Shown: one piece after another, positions 53,648 to 63,941 of the stretch | How positions within the stretch are numbered: the stretch's first letter is position 1 | Layout: the number at the start of each line of letters is the position of its first letter | Assembly (NCBI GenBank): GCA_016713535.1 | Contig: JADJOY010000004.1 | Coordinates: forward strand, 62,001 to 126,000 | Reading direction: 5' to 3' | Source: JADJOY01 sp016713535 [NCBI: Deltaproteobacteria bacterium] | GTDB lineage: Bacteria; JADJOY01 | DNA: 64,000 bases | The notes under the pieces: model-generated | Told to the model about the DNA's origin: nothing | Databases searched by the model: none | Seen by the model: only the letters and a program-made list of their open reading frames with translations | Translations under genes and position numbers: made by a program

Positions 53648-56483
53648 TCAGATCTTGTAGCTGATCCGACCGAACACGAAGCGGCCGAGGAAGTCGTAAC
53701 CCTCGGTGCTGGCGTTCTGGCTGCCTTCCTGCATGAACGGGGGATCCTTGTCCAGCAGGTTGCTGACGCCGAGCGATACCGTGTAGGCGTCCCAGCTGTA
53801 GCTGCCCTCGACGTCCCAGTAGGACACCGCGTGCACGCGCCGGTATGGATCCTCGGGGCCGACTTCCTGCGACTCGGCGTCGCCGACGAAGCGCACGATG
53901 TTGTTGAAGGTGAAGCCACCGCGCGAGAACGTCGTCGACTGGTACCACTTCCACTTCGCGTAGTTGCCGGTGAGGCCGGCGATGGTACCCGCGAGCTCGG
54001 TCTTGTTGCGCTCCTGATCGAACTCGTTGAAGTTGAGCAGGTGGTTGCCGCTGAAGGTCAAGCCGATGGTGCCCACGTCGGCGGCACCGACCTTCTCGAG
54101 GTCGAAGCTGTACTGCGCGGTGAAGTCGATACCGTCGGTGAACTGCTTGCCGATGTTGTCCTGGATCGCGCTGACCTGGATGATCTGGCCGTTCGGGTCA
54201 CGGCGGATACGCGCGCAGTCCGGATCGGCGAGGCCCGAGGTCCGCCTGTGCAGTTGTCGAGGATCGACTGCTCGTCCGGGTTGGAGATCGCGTTGTCGAC
54301 GGTGATCCAGTAGTAGTCGGCGGTGAACGAGAAGTTCTCGATGAAGGTCGGGGTGATCACGGTACCGACGCTCCAGGTGTCCGCGGTCTCGGCGTCGAGG
54401 TCCGGGTTGCCGCCGATGTCGGTCGGGACCTGGTCGTTGCCCAGCGCGAGCTGGCTGTAGCCCTCCGGGATCCCGGCCGCCTGGCAGTTCGCACGCACCA
54501 CCGGGTCGATGTCCGGGTTGGTGTCCCAGTCGTTGCAGGGGTCTTGCGCGGTGTTGAACGACCGGACCGAGCCGCCGTACAGGTCGTTGATGCTCGGCGC
54601 GCGGAACGCCGTGCCGTAGATACCGCGCAGCCGGATGTCGGCGGTCGGCGCGGGAGGCTCAAGCCGCCGCGGTACACGAACTCGTCGCCGAAGGTGTCGT
54701 AGCTCGTGTAGCGGCCGGCGAGGTCGAAGGTCAGGTCCTTGAGGCCCTGGTCCTTCAGCACGGGGACGCTGGTCTCGGCGTAGACCTCGCCGAGGGTGTA
54801 GCCACCGCGGGTCGGCTGCTGCGCGTCGTTGGCCGAGTCTCCGAGGATCTGGACGGGGTCCGGCTGGTTGAAGCCTTCCTCGTCGCGCCACTCGCCGCCG
54901 ATCGCGACTTCCCAGTCGCCGGCCGGGAGCTTGACGACCGGGCCGGTGACCGAGGCGCCGAGGTTGAACTGCTCGTGCTGCTTGGTCTGCACGCCCGTGT
55001 AGCGCGAGTACGCGATCTGCTCCGGCGTCATCTGCTGCAGGCCGAAGAAGTCGCCCAGCACGCAGCCCTTGTTCGCGTTGGCGGCGCACAGCTCGGGGTC
55101 CGACTGCTCGAGCAGACGGGTCAGATTGGTCAGGTTCTCGGACCGCTGGGTGTGGGTGTTGCGGCCGTAGTTGAGGAACGAGTCGTACCCCCAGCCCTCG
55201 ACCAGGTCACCCTTGAGCCCGGTGACGATGCGGAACGTGTCCGAATCGTTCCGGTACGTCCGCTGACCGTAGTCGCTCATGCGCTTCGAGAGGCTGACGG
55301 AGTCGACCTCGGGGCCGAGCTCCGCGAGGATCGCGTCCTTCACGTCCTGCGGCAGCAGCGGGTTGCTGAGTGGGATGATCCAGCCGTTCGGGTGGGCGTT
55401 GGTGCCGCCGCCGATCGGCTCGGGGGCCAGGCGCTGGGCGCTCTGGCGATACGTGAAGAGGCCGTCCATGTAGGCCGTCACGTGGTCGTTCAGGTCGAGG
55501 TGGCCGACGCCGCCGATCGAATACCGGTTCTGCTGGCCCGTCAACCACTGGTCGTCGCCGTAGTTGTAGCGGTCGCCGCCCTGCTCGGTGACCTCGAGAG
55601 TGCCGGCCGGCTGGAACGACGCGCCGGTCGCGGGATCGGGACGGAAGTAAACGCCGGTGTCGAGGATCGTGCCCTCGGGGCGGAAGCCCGAGCCGTAGAT
55701 CTTCGAGATGGTGCCGTCCTCGTTGTAGAAGGAGCCGACCACCGGGAACTTCGACCAGTTGCGGTCCTTCTGCTCCACCTCACCCGACTGCACCCACGCG
55801 GTCATGATGGTGATGTTGCCGCGGTCGTTGTTGGCGCCCCACAAGCCCGAGAGCTGGATGGTCTCGCCGTCACCCTTGTCGGTGGCGCCGCCCATGGCGT
55901 CGAACTGGAAGCCGTCGAAGTTGTCCTTGAGGATGATGTTGATGACGCCGGCGACCGCGTCCGAGCCGTACACCGCGGAGCCGGAATCGAGCGACACCTC
56001 GATGCGATCGATCATCGCCACCGGGATGTTGTTCAGGTCCACCGCCTCGGACACGTCGCTGTTCGACGTCACGAAGCGCTTGCCGTTGACCAGCACGAGG
56101 GCGCGATCGACGCCGAGGTTGCGCAGGTCGACGAACGCCAGCCCCTGGCCGCCGTTGTTGTCGTTACGGCTGATGCCCTGGAGCGTGACCGACGGAAGCT
56201 GGGTCAGGAGCTCGTGCACCGACTGCACGCCCGACGCCTCGATCTGGCTCGAGTTCACCACCGCGATCGGCGCGTACTCCTCGAGGTTGTCACGGCCGAT
56301 GCGGGTACCCGTGACGGTCACCTCTTCCGACTCTTCCGCCGCTGCGGCCGCGGCCGAAGGCTTGGCTCCGCCGGCGGCGGCCTGTGCGCGCGCCGTTCCG
56401 GGCGCTGCCAGGATCAGAACCGCAAACCCTGCCACGAGGGCAAGGGAAGCGGCCCACCACGTTAGACCTGCTGGACGTCTCAT
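53648..56483 (-). CDS. TonB-dependent outer-membrane receptor, two indels
   Basis: A 945-aa (repaired) outer-membrane receptor with a signal peptide ('ASLALVAGFAVLILAAPGTA' then 'RAQA'), a TonB-box-like 'EEVTVTGTRI', a plug domain ('VHELLTQLPSVTLQGI', 'DRALVLVNGKRFV', 'AVYGSDAVAGVINIIL') and a 22-strand barrel ending in 'FVFGRISYKI', with the usual C-terminal aromatic/hydrophobic last strand. Two single-base losses are needed, near 54650 and near 54243; both restore barrel strands ('IRLRGIYGTAFRAPSINDLY' and 'CARIRRDPNGQIIQV'). The plug 'NNGGQGLAFVDLRNLG' style is common in Xanthomonas/sphingomonad-type receptors. The ligand is unknown. It is likely energised by the TonB-Exb operon nearby. 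Confidence 0.92.
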
Positions 56484-56823
56484 GAGGACCCCCCTCCTTT
56501 GGATGGATTTCGACCGGATGCCCGGAGGGCGATCTTCCTAAAATCTCGTCGCGAAAACAAGACGTTCGTCACCAAACCGTCAAATTTCGTGAGCTTGTCC
56601 CGGGATCTCGTGGAGTGCCCGCCGGACCAGCCGCGAGTGGTCCCGGCGACCCACCGGCAAGCCCGGCCAGCATCGGGGGAGGCGGGGCTCGCGGTCCCCG
56701 GGGACCGCCGACCAGCCTGCCGAGCCGGAGAATATTCCCGAGCCGTCTAGGGGCGACCTGCCGCTGCGCCGGGCCGCCGCAGCCGTTGGGCTCGGTCGCG
56801 CGCGGTGATACCCCGGGGGGGCG
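56484..56823. other. Divergent gap between TonB-dependent receptor and NUDIX gene
   Basis: This 340-base gap must contain promoters in both directions. On the minus strand, TTGACG is followed 17 bases later by TTGTTT, about 65-95 bases upstream of the receptor start, a possible promoter with a weak -10. The 18-bp perfect palindrome at 56691-56708 lies in its middle. I see no gene. Confidence 0.5.
56691..56708. repeat. 18-bp perfect GC palindrome
   Basis: GCGGTCCCCGGGGACCGC is fully self-complementary without a spacer. It lies between the divergent receptor and NUDIX starts. It could be a protein-binding site; a GC-only palindrome may also arise by chance in DNA of this composition. Confidence 0.4.
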
Positions 56824-57495
56824 ATGGATGCGCCGGTGACCGTCGACGAGCTCGGCCGCCGCCTCGGCGAGCGCCGTCCGCGGCGCATCCGCTTCGGCCG
56901 CGTGGTGGTCCAGTCCGCGGTCGCGGTGGTGTTGCGCGACTCCCGCCGCAACGGCGTCGAGGTGCTCCTGGCGCGGCGCGCCGAGCGCGACGGCGACCCG
57001 TGGTCCGGCCACATGGCGTTCCCCGGGGGGCGGCGCCACCCCGACGATCGCGACCTGCGGGTCACGGCCGAGCGCGAGCTCGCCGAGGAGACCGGCCTGG
57101 TGATCGCCGGCGCGGGCACGGCGCTTCCCCCGGGCCTCGGTGACCTGGTGACCCGGGCGCACGAGAAGCCGGTGCCCATGCTGGTGCGCCCGTTCGTTTA
57201 CCGGCTGGTCAAGCCGCGCCCGCGCTTCCTCCTGAGCCACGAGATCCGCGAGCTCGTATGGGTGCCGCTCGGGTTCTTCGCCGACGATGCGAACCGCGTA
57301 CCCCTCGCCTGGCACTTCGCGGGCACGGACTGGCAGCTCCCGTCCTACGTGTTCGGCGGACGCCGGATCTGGGGGCTGACGCTGATGATCCTGGGCGAGC
57401 TGGTGTCGGTGAGCCACGGCGTCCGGTTCGCCCGGCTGCCGGGTCTCGAGGCCCTCGACCGGCTGTGGCGACGTCGTCACCTGCGCTCGCACTGA
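56824..57495 (+). CDS. CoA pyrophosphatase-like NUDIX hydrolase
   Basis: A 223-aa NUDIX hydrolase of the NudL/CoA-diphosphatase type. The Nudix box includes 'RELAEETGL', preceded by the CoA-group motif 'MAFPGGRRHPDDRDL', which has the spacing of CoA pyrophosphatases rather than MutT. The cytosolic enzyme would cleave CoA or acyl-CoA to phosphopantetheine and 3'-phospho-AMP. The first part 'IRFGRVVVQSAVAVVLR' is the usual beta-strand entry. It is divergent from the receptor and followed by the giant protein gene. Confidence 0.87.
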   Translation: MDAPVTVDELGRRLGERRPRRIRFGRVVVQSAVAVVLRDSRRNGVEVLLARRAERDGDPWSGHMAFPGGRRHPDDRDLRVTAERELAEETGLVIAGAGTALPPGLGDLVTRAHEKPVPMLVRPFVYRLVKPRPRFLLSHEIRELVWVPLGFFADDANRVPLAWHFAGTDWQLPSYVFGGRRIWGLTLMILGELVSVSHGVRFARLPGLEALDRLWRRRHLRSH

Positions 57496-57537
57496 GGCCC
57501 GTTGGTGACGCGCCGCTCACGGCGCGGTGCGCCACGA

Positions 57538-57564
57538 CGCTTTGCGACGAACCCTTGCAAAGCG
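57538..57564 (+). other. Stem-loop in the leader of the giant protein gene
   Basis: An 8-bp perfect stem, CGCTTTGC / GCAAAGCG, with an 11-base loop, is followed by an A/T-rich stretch including CTTTTT. It may end the NUDIX transcript or fold in the 5' leader (57496-57688) of the giant protein. Two further small hairpins lie at ~57602-57620 and ~57653-57669, close to the start codon. I cannot match the leader to a known riboswitch. Confidence 0.45.
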
Positions 57565-57688
57565 GGACAAAACACGACCTTCTTTTTGCGCGCTCTTCCC
57601 GTAGGGCGGTAAGAGACGCCCCTCGATCCAACGGTTCAGCGTCGTTCCGAACACCCCGGTGTCGGGGTGCATCTCCTGGAGGTCGTAC

Positions 57689-60600
57689 ATGCGGTCGCTC
57701 ATACGAGGTCGCCGTGGTCATCTCGCGTCGTTCCGCTTCGTCCTCGCCGCATTCGTCGGGCTGGCGGCGCTCGCAGCCTCGCCCGGGCGAGCGCCGGCCA
57801 AGACGTTCACCGTCGACGTCAGCACCGACGCCAAGTTCCCCGACGGCAACGACGGCGACTGCACGTTGCGCGAGGCGATCATCAACGCCTCGCAGAACGC
57901 CAACAACACGCCCACCACGTATCCCGACTGCCCGGCCGGCGACCCCGACCCGACCCTCGACGTCATCAACTTCTCGGTCAACAACGTCACGCTCGCCCAG
58001 GACGCCGACGAGATCTTCGTCGCCTCGAACCTGTCGAGCGGTCCGATCGAGATCAACGGTACCGTCACGATCGACGGCGGCGGGCAGGCGCGCAGCAAGC
58101 GCATCTTCCGCACCATCGGCGACCCGGACCACACCGTGAAGCTGGTCGGTCTCACGCTCCAGAACGCGTGGGACGGCGGCGGCGGCGCGATCCTCAACCT
58201 CGGCACCAGCCTGATCTTCCAGAGCCTGCTGTTCCAGAACAACAAGGCCATCTCGTCCGGTGGCGGCGCCCTCAACAGCTCGGGCGGCGACGCGATCTTC
58301 ATGGACGGCGTCACGTTCGACAACAACGAGTCGCAGACCCAGGACGGCGGCGCGCTGTACCTGAGCGGCTCGAGCTCCAACGTCACCATCCAGAACGTCA
58401 CGTTCTCCAACAACAAGGCGGCGCAGAGCGGTGGCGCGGCCTACTTCACCGGCACCGGCACCACGAACTTCTTCTGGCTCCTCGACACCGTCCAGTTCAA
58501 CGACAACGAATCGCTGAACGGCACCGCCAACAACGGCTCGCACCAGAGCGGCGGCGGCGGGGCGATCTTCAACGCGGTCGACTACGACGAGACCACGATC
58601 TTCAAGAACTGCACGTTCGACGGCAACAAGGCCACCGAAGGCAAGGGTGGTGCGATCTACAACTCGATCGCCGCCCAGAACATCGAGATCCAGGACAGCG
58701 TCTTCACCCTCAACTTCGCCACCAACGTCGACCCGGTGACCGTCACCGACCAGGGCTTCGGCGGCGCGATCTGGAACCAGGGCCAGCTCACGCTGAACCG
58801 CGTGACGCTGGACGGCAACACCGCCGTGCTGCACGGCGGCGGCCTCGCGAACAAGTCGTCGAGCGGCAACAACTCGACGGTCGCCAACAGCACGATCACC
58901 GGCAACATCGTCTCGACCGCGAGCTCGGAGGGCGGCGGCATCTGGAACGACTCGAGCTCGACGCTCGTCACCCGCAACGCCACCGTCGCGGACAACGTGG
59001 CACTCCTGGGCTCGGGCGCGAACCTCTACAACAAGGGCGAGCTGGTCGCGCTCAACAGCATCTTCGCGAACACCCTCGGCTCGTCGAACTGCGCCGGTCC
59101 CAGCAAGCTCACCAACGCCAACGGAGACGGCAACGTGCAGTGGCCGGGCACGAGCTGCGACGCCCTCCCCGACGCGATCGCCTCGGGCGACCCCAAGCTC
59201 GGCGCTTCGATTCCCGCAGGCGGCCCCGCCGGCTCGAAGGTCTTCCCGATCGGCGCTGGCAGCCTCGCCACCAGCGCGGGTAACGCGACGGTGTGCTCGG
59301 ACCCGCCGGTCTCGAACCTCGACCAGACCAACGCCACCCGTCCGCAGCCCAACGGCAGCTCGTGCGACAGCGGTGCGTACGAGTCGAACCGCGCCGCCGG
59401 CTACGGTTCGAACCCGGCCGCGGGCCAGACGGTCCAGATCGACACCGACACCTCGACCACCGGCAACGGCAAGGTCACGGTCTCCGAGACCGGCACCGAC
59501 GACCTGCACGTGACCGACGTGCAGCTCACCGGCGACGCGGAGATCACGCTCACCTCGTCGCAGTCGTTCGACATCGCCGACGGCGGGCAGGACGTCGACA
59601 TCACCTTCGACTGCGCGTCGAACACGGCGGCCACCTACGACGCGACGCTCCAGGTGACCCACACCGGCGGCAACAGCCCGTCGAGCTACCCGATCACCTG
59701 CAACGTCACCGACAACAACGCTCCGGGCTACGGCTCCACGCCCACGCCCGGCACCACGATCATCCTCGCGACCACCTTCGGCGTCGACGCGACCGCGAAC
59801 GTCGTGATCTCCGAGACCGGCAACGCCACGCTCTCCGGCACCGTCTCGCTGATCGCCGCGCCGGTGGTGTCCTCGATCGAGCTGACCTCGGGTGACGGCC
59901 CGTTCGTGATCCCCGACGGCGGTGGCTCGGTCACGGTCGGCATCAAGTGCTCGGGCACCAGCGACACCCAGGACGCGGCGCTGCTCTCGGTGACCCACAA
60001 CGCGAGCGGCAGCCCGGCGATCTACCCGATCACCTGCGTCATCGAGGGGCCGAACTCGCCGATCTACGAGTCGCTGCCGCTGCCGGGCTCGACGATCGAC
60101 GTCTACACGGCGCCCAACGTCGCCGTGACCACGGACATCTACGTCGAGAACCTCGGCAACGACGACCTCGACGTCACGAACATCCAGCTCAGCGGTGACG
60201 CCAACCTGACCCTCGTGACGCCGAGCTCGTTCACGCTGGCGAGCAAGCGCCCGCCGAAGACCATCTCGGTCCAGTGCCTCTCGAGCAACTCGGGCGACTA
60301 CTCGACCGCCGTCAGCGTGACCCACAACGCGCCGGGTAGCCCAGCGAGCTACTCGGTCAATTGCCACGTCACCGGCAACGCGATCCCGGGCTACGGCTCG
60401 ACGCCGCCCAAGGGCGCCACCGTCCAGATCGGCGCCAGCCTCGGCAACACCGGAAACGCGAGCGTGATCGTCGCCGAGACCGGCGGCGCCACCCTGCACA
60501 TCACCAACGCGGCGCTCTCCGGCGACGCGGAGATCTCGCTCACCAGCCCGAGCTCGTTCCAGATCACGGACGGCGGCGCTTCACAGCCGATCGACCTGGC

Positions 60601-63600
60601 CTGCTCGTCGGCGTTCATCGGCACCTACCACGCGACGCTCACCGTGACCCACGACGCCTCCGGGAGCCCGGCGGCCTACAACGTCGTCTGCAACGTCACG
60701 GCGACGCCGAGCCCGGTGTTCGCGTCCAGTCCGCCGGCGGGCGGTGGCCTTCAGCTCGCCGCGGCCGCCGGTAACTCAGACACCGGCTCGATCGCGGTGG
60801 GTGAGGGCGGTACGGCGAACCTCGTGGTGAGCAACGTCACGCTGACCGGCGATCCGGAGATCACCCTCCTCACCCCGACCTCGTTCACCGTCAACGACGG
60901 CAGCGTGGCGCAGAACGTCACGGTGCAGTGCGCGTCCGCGCTGGCCGGTCAGTTCAGCTCGACCCTCACCATCACCCATAACGCGCCGGGAAGCCCGGCC
61001 ACCTACACCGTGGACTGCACGATCTCCGCGGTGCCCACGCCTGGCTACGGCTCGAACCCCGCGTCCGGCACGACCCTCAACCTGAGCACCACCGCCGGCT
61101 CGCCGACCACGAGCGACGTGATCGTGTCGGAGACCGGCAGCGCGCTCCTCGACGTGACCAGCGTCGCGGTCAGCGGCGATCCCGAGCTCTCGCTCACCAC
61201 GGCGAGCTCGTTCCAGATCGCCGACGGCGGCCAGGCGCAGACGGTCACGGTGCAGTGCTCGTCGAACCAGGCCGGCCCGTATGCCGGCACGCTGACCGTC
61301 ACGCACAACGCCAGCGGCAGCCCGGCCACGTACCCGATCACCTGCAACGTCTCGGCGCCTACGCCGGGCTACGGCTCGAACCCGAGCCCCGGCTCGACGC
61401 TCACACTCGGCACCACCGCCGGCACGCCCACCACCACCGACGTGGTGGTGTCGGAGACCGGCAGCGCGATGCTCGACGTGACCAACGTCGCGGTCACCGG
61501 CGACGCGCCGCTCACCCTGACCACCGCCAGCTCGTTCCAGATCGCCGACGGTGGCAATGGCCAGACGGTCACCGTGCAGTGCTCGTCGGCGCAGGTCGGC
61601 CAGTACACCGGCACGCTCACGGTCACGCACAACGCGAGCGGCAGCCCCGCCACCTATCCGATCCAGTGCAACGTCACCGCGGTGCCCACGCCGGGCTACG
61701 GCTCGAACCCCGCGCCGGGCTCCAACCTGCCGCTCGCGACCACCGCGAACGTCCCCACCACCGCCGACGTGGTGGTGTCCGAGACCGGCAGCGCCACGCT
61801 CGACGTGACCAACGTCGGCGTGAGCGGCGATCCCGAGATCACGCTCACCACGGCGAGCTCGTTCCAGATCGCCGACGGCGGCAACGACCAGACCATCACC
61901 GTGCAGTGCTCGTCCAGCCAGACCGGCCAGTACACCGCGACCCTCACCGTCACCCACAACGCCGCCGGTAGCCCGGCGACCTACCCGGTCACCTGCAACG
62001 TGGGCGCGGCGCCCGCGCCCGGCTTCGACTCGAACCCCGCGCCGGGCAACACCCTCGTGCTGAGCACCACCGTGGGGGTGAACACGTCCACGAGCGTCGC
62101 GGTCTCGGAGAACGGCACCGCCACCCTCGACGTGAGCAACGTCTCGGTCGCCGGCTCGGCGACGCTCTCGCTCACCTCGTCGAGCTCGTTCCAGATCGTC
62201 GATGGCGGCGCGTCCCAGGACGTGACCGTGCAGTGCTCGTCGGCGCAGGCGGGCCAGTTCAACGGCACCCTCACGATCACCCACAACGCCAACGGCAGCC
62301 CGGCGACCTACCCGATCCAGTGCAACGTCACCCAGGCTCCGGCGCCTGGCTTCGGCTCGAACCCGCCGGCCGGCAACACCCTGGTGATCGGCACCACGCC
62401 CAACGTCGCGGCCACCACCGACGTGGTGGTGTCGGAGACCGGCACCGCGACACTCTCGGTGAGCAGTGTGGCGGTGAGCGGCTCGGCGGCGCTCTCGCGC
62501 ACCACCGCCGCGTCGTTCCAGATCGTCGACGGCGGCCCGTCGCAGACGGTGACCGTCCAGTGCCTCGCCTCGCAGATCGGGCAGTACGACGGCACGCTGA
62601 CCGTGACCCACGACGCCAACGGCAGCCCGGCCACCTATCCGGTCCAGTGCAACGTTACTGCGGCGCCGACGCCGGCCTACAGCTCGAGCCCGGCGCCCGG
62701 CACGCTCATCCCGCTCATCACCACGCCGGGAGTCACGGCGAGCGATGCCATCGCGGTCTCCGAGGCGGGTAGCGCGACCTTGGTGGTGAGCAACGTCGCG
62801 CTGAGCGGCGATCCCGAGATCACGCTCACGAGCGCCGCGTCCTTCCAGATCCCCGACGGCGGCGCATCGCAGGACATCACGTTCCAGTGCAGCTCGGCGT
62901 CGGCGGGCTCGTTCGCTTCGACCCTGACGGTCACGCACAACGGCGCCGGCAGCCCGGCGCAGTACGCGATCACCTGCAGCGTCAACGTGCCGCCGCAGGG
63001 GGCGGTCGAGGGTGACTTCGACGCCGACGGCAAGCCCGACATGATGTGGGAGGATCCCAGCAACGGCTCGCTCCTGCTGTGGTTCATGAACGGGACGCAG
63101 CGCCTCGGCTTCCATGCCCTCAGCCCGTCGAAGGCGCCCGGCGCCACCTGGCACGTGAAGGGCTCGGGCGACTTCAACGGCGATGGCCGCACCGACCTGC
63201 TCTTCCAGGACGCCACCACCGGCGCGATGAAGGTGTGGTTCATGAAGGGCTACAAGCGCATCGGCGAGGCCGACGTGACGCCCGCCAACGTGAACAACCC
63301 GCTCCTCGAGGTGGTCGCCGTCGGGGACTTCAACGACGACGGCAAGCCCGACGTGCTGCGCCAGCAGTTCGGCAAGATGCCGATGAACGTGGTGTTCCTG
63401 AACGGCGCATCGGCGGTGGGACAGGTGACCTTCAACCCCGAGAAGGCGACCACCACCAAGAGCCGCACCCTGGGCGCGCCGGACATGAACGGCGACGGCA
63501 AGCCCGACATCCTGTTCGCCCTCAAGGGCAAGCTCTCGGTGTGGTTCATGGACGGCACCAAGCGGATCGGCACCGCCGACCTCACGCCGGCCAACGCCGC

Positions 63601-63790
63601 CACCTCGAAGGACGTGGTCGTCGGTAGCGCCGACTACGACGGCGACGGCAACGTGGACCTGTTGTTCCAGAACAAGCAGACCAGATTGCTCACCCTGTGG
63701 TTCATGAACGGGGTGAACCGGCTCTCGAGCTCGGCGACGTCGCCGGCGAAGGAGACCAACGCCAGCTGGACGATCGTAGCGCCGCGGTAA
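57689..63790 (+). CDS. Giant secreted protein: CSLREA/beta-helix, eleven tandem domains, FG-GAP repeats
   Basis: A 2033-aa secreted protein. The signal peptide ('FVLAAFVGLAALAASPGRAP') is followed by a CSLREA-type start ('NDGDCTLREAIINASQNAN') and a right-handed beta-helix to ~residue 560, with PMP-like GGA and FxNN motifs ('SGGGALNSSGG', 'FSNNKAAQSGGAAYF'), ending in a choice-of-anchor-Q-like 'SCDSGAYE'. Eleven repeats of ~109 aa follow (~570-1770), each with two Cys ('VTVQCSS', 'PITCNV') that could pair. The C-terminal ~260 residues hold five FG-GAP/VCBS-like repeats with Ca-binding loops ('GDFDADGKPDMMW', 'GDFNGDGRTDLLF', 'GDFNDDGKPDVLR'). No barrel, LPXTG or type 9 signal is seen, so how it is anchored is unknown. 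The start is set by GGAGG 7 bases before the ATG. It may act in adhesion or matrix building. Confidence 0.9.
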   Translation: MRSLIRGRRGHLASFRFVLAAFVGLAALAASPGRAPAKTFTVDVSTDAKFPDGNDGDCTLREAIINASQNANNTPTTYPDCPAGDPDPTLDVINFSVNNVTLAQDADEIFVASNLSSGPIEINGTVTIDGGGQARSKRIFRTIGDPDHTVKLVGLTLQNAWDGGGGAILNLGTSLIFQSLLFQNNKAISSGGGALNSSGGDAIFMDGVTFDNNESQTQDGGALYLSGSSSNVTIQNVTFSNNKAAQSGGAAYFTGTGTTNFFWLLDTVQFNDNESLNGTANNGSHQSGGGGAIFNAVDYDETTIFKNCTFDGNKATEGKGGAIYNSIAAQNIEIQDSVFTLNFATNVDPVTVTDQGFGGAIWNQGQLTLNRVTLDGNTAVLHGGGLANKSSSGNNSTVANSTITGNIVSTASSEGGGIWNDSSSTLVTRNATVADNVALLGSGANLYNKGELVALNSIFANTLGSSNCAGPSKLTNANGDGNVQWPGTSCDALPDAIASGDPKLGASIPAGGPAGSKVFPIGAGSLATSAGNATVCSDPPVSNLDQTNATRPQPNGSSCDSGAYESNRAAGYGSNPAAGQTVQIDTDTSTTGNGKVTVSETGTDDLHVTDVQLTGDAEITLTSSQSFDIADGGQDVDITFDCASNTAATYDATLQVTHTGGNSPSSYPITCNVTDNNAPGYGSTPTPGTTIILATTFGVDATANVVISETGNATLSGTVSLIAAPVVSSIELTSGDGPFVIPDGGGSVTVGIKCSGTSDTQDAALLSVTHNASGSPAIYPITCVIEGPNSPIYESLPLPGSTIDVYTAPNVAVTTDIYVENLGNDDLDVTNIQLSGDANLTLVTPSSFTLASKRPPKTISVQCLSSNSGDYSTAVSVTHNAPGSPASYSVNCHVTGNAIPGYGSTPPKGATVQIGASLGNTGNASVIVAETGGATLHITNAALSGDAEISLTSPSSFQITDGGASQPIDLACSSAFIGTYHATLTVTHDASGSPAAYNVVCNVTATPSPVFASSPPAGGGLQLAAAAGNSDTGSIAVGEGGTANLVVSNVTLTGDPEITLLTPTSFTVNDGSVAQNVTVQCASALAGQFSSTLTITHNAPGSPATYTVDCTISAVPTPGYGSNPASGTTLNLSTTAGSPTTSDVIVSETGSALLDVTSVAVSGDPELSLTTASSFQIADGGQAQTVTVQCSSNQAGPYAGTLTVTHNASGSPATYPITCNVSAPTPGYGSNPSPGSTLTLGTTAGTPTTTDVVVSETGSAMLDVTNVAVTGDAPLTLTTASSFQIADGGNGQTVTVQCSSAQVGQYTGTLTVTHNASGSPATYPIQCNVTAVPTPGYGSNPAPGSNLPLATTANVPTTADVVVSETGSATLDVTNVGVSGDPEITLTTASSFQIADGGNDQTITVQCSSSQTGQYTATLTVTHNAAGSPATYPVTCNVGAAPAPGFDSNPAPGNTLVLSTTVGVNTSTSVAVSENGTATLDVSNVSVAGSATLSLTSSSSFQIVDGGASQDVTVQCSSAQAGQFNGTLTITHNANGSPATYPIQCNVTQAPAPGFGSNPPAGNTLVIGTTPNVAATTDVVVSETGTATLSVSSVAVSGSAALSRTTAASFQIVDGGPSQTVTVQCLASQIGQYDGTLTVTHDANGSPATYPVQCNVTAAPTPAYSSSPAPGTLIPLITTPGVTASDAIAVSEAGSATLVVSNVALSGDPEITLTSAASFQIPDGGASQDITFQCSSASAGSFASTLTVTHNGAGSPAQYAITCSVNVPPQGAVEGDFDADGKPDMMWEDPSNGSLLLWFMNGTQRLGFHALSPSKAPGATWHVKGSGDFNGDGRTDLLFQDATTGAMKVWFMKGYKRIGEADVTPANVNNPLLEVVAVGDFNDDGKPDVLRQQFGKMPMNVVFLNGASAVGQVTFNPEKATTTKSRTLGAPDMNGDGKPDILFALKGKLSVWFMDGTKRIGTADLTPANAATSKDVVVGSADYDGDGNVDLLFQNKQTRLLTLWFMNGVNRLSSSATSPAKETNASWTIVAPR
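59396..62993 (+). repeat. Eleven tandem ~327-bp domain-coding repeats
   Basis: Units begin at each 'PGYGSNP'-like motif (for example at the regions near 59396, 61036, 61363, 61690, 62017 and 62344) and run 107-112 codons. Units 6-10 are most alike, in both protein and DNA, with shared runs such as 'SSFQIADGG' and 'THNASGSPATYP'. Units 1-5 and 11 are more divergent. This suggests recent duplication in the middle of the array. Unit number may vary between strains, and the region is prone to assembly collapse. Confidence 0.88.
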
Positions 63791-63808
63791 TCCTTCCTCG
63801 GTCGACCC

Positions 63809-63849
63809 GGCCCGGGCCTCGCGCAAGTGCGCGGGGCTCGGGCCTTTTT
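63809..63849 (+). terminator. Rho-independent terminator after the giant protein gene
   Basis: A long GC stem (GGCCCGGGCC... / ...GGCTCGGGCC) with one G-T pair and a bulge, continuing into CGCGC / GCGCG around an AAGT loop, is followed by TTTTT. It begins 19 bases past the stop codon. It is among the strongest terminators in the window. Confidence 0.93.
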
Positions 63850-63941
63850 CGTTCATGGTCTGCGAGGTAACGCCGGGGCCCGGTCGACCTGCGGGCGTCG
63901 CTGTAACCCGCCGGAAACTGCAGTAAATTTTCGCCCACCCC

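Noticed and set aside
57538-57688. c-di-GMP (GEMM) riboswitch in the leader of the giant protein gene
   Set aside because: A 'GCAAAGC' string is reminiscent, but the order of conserved elements and the tetraloop/receptor pairing are absent.
59400-59416. tRNA-like T-loop sequence (GGTTCGAACCC)
   Set aside because: It lies inside the coding repeats and has no cloverleaf around it; similar strings recur in other repeat units.
59396-62993. CRISPR-like array
   Set aside because: The repeats are long (~327 bp), in frame and protein-coding, without short direct repeats and unique spacers.
57209-63856. Two very long minus-strand open frames opposite the giant protein gene (about 1100 and 1030 codons)
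   Set aside because: They are antisense shadows of highly biased GC-rich coding sequence; they consist of Arg/Val/Gly/Asp-rich filler with no family motif and cover the repeats in an unnatural way.
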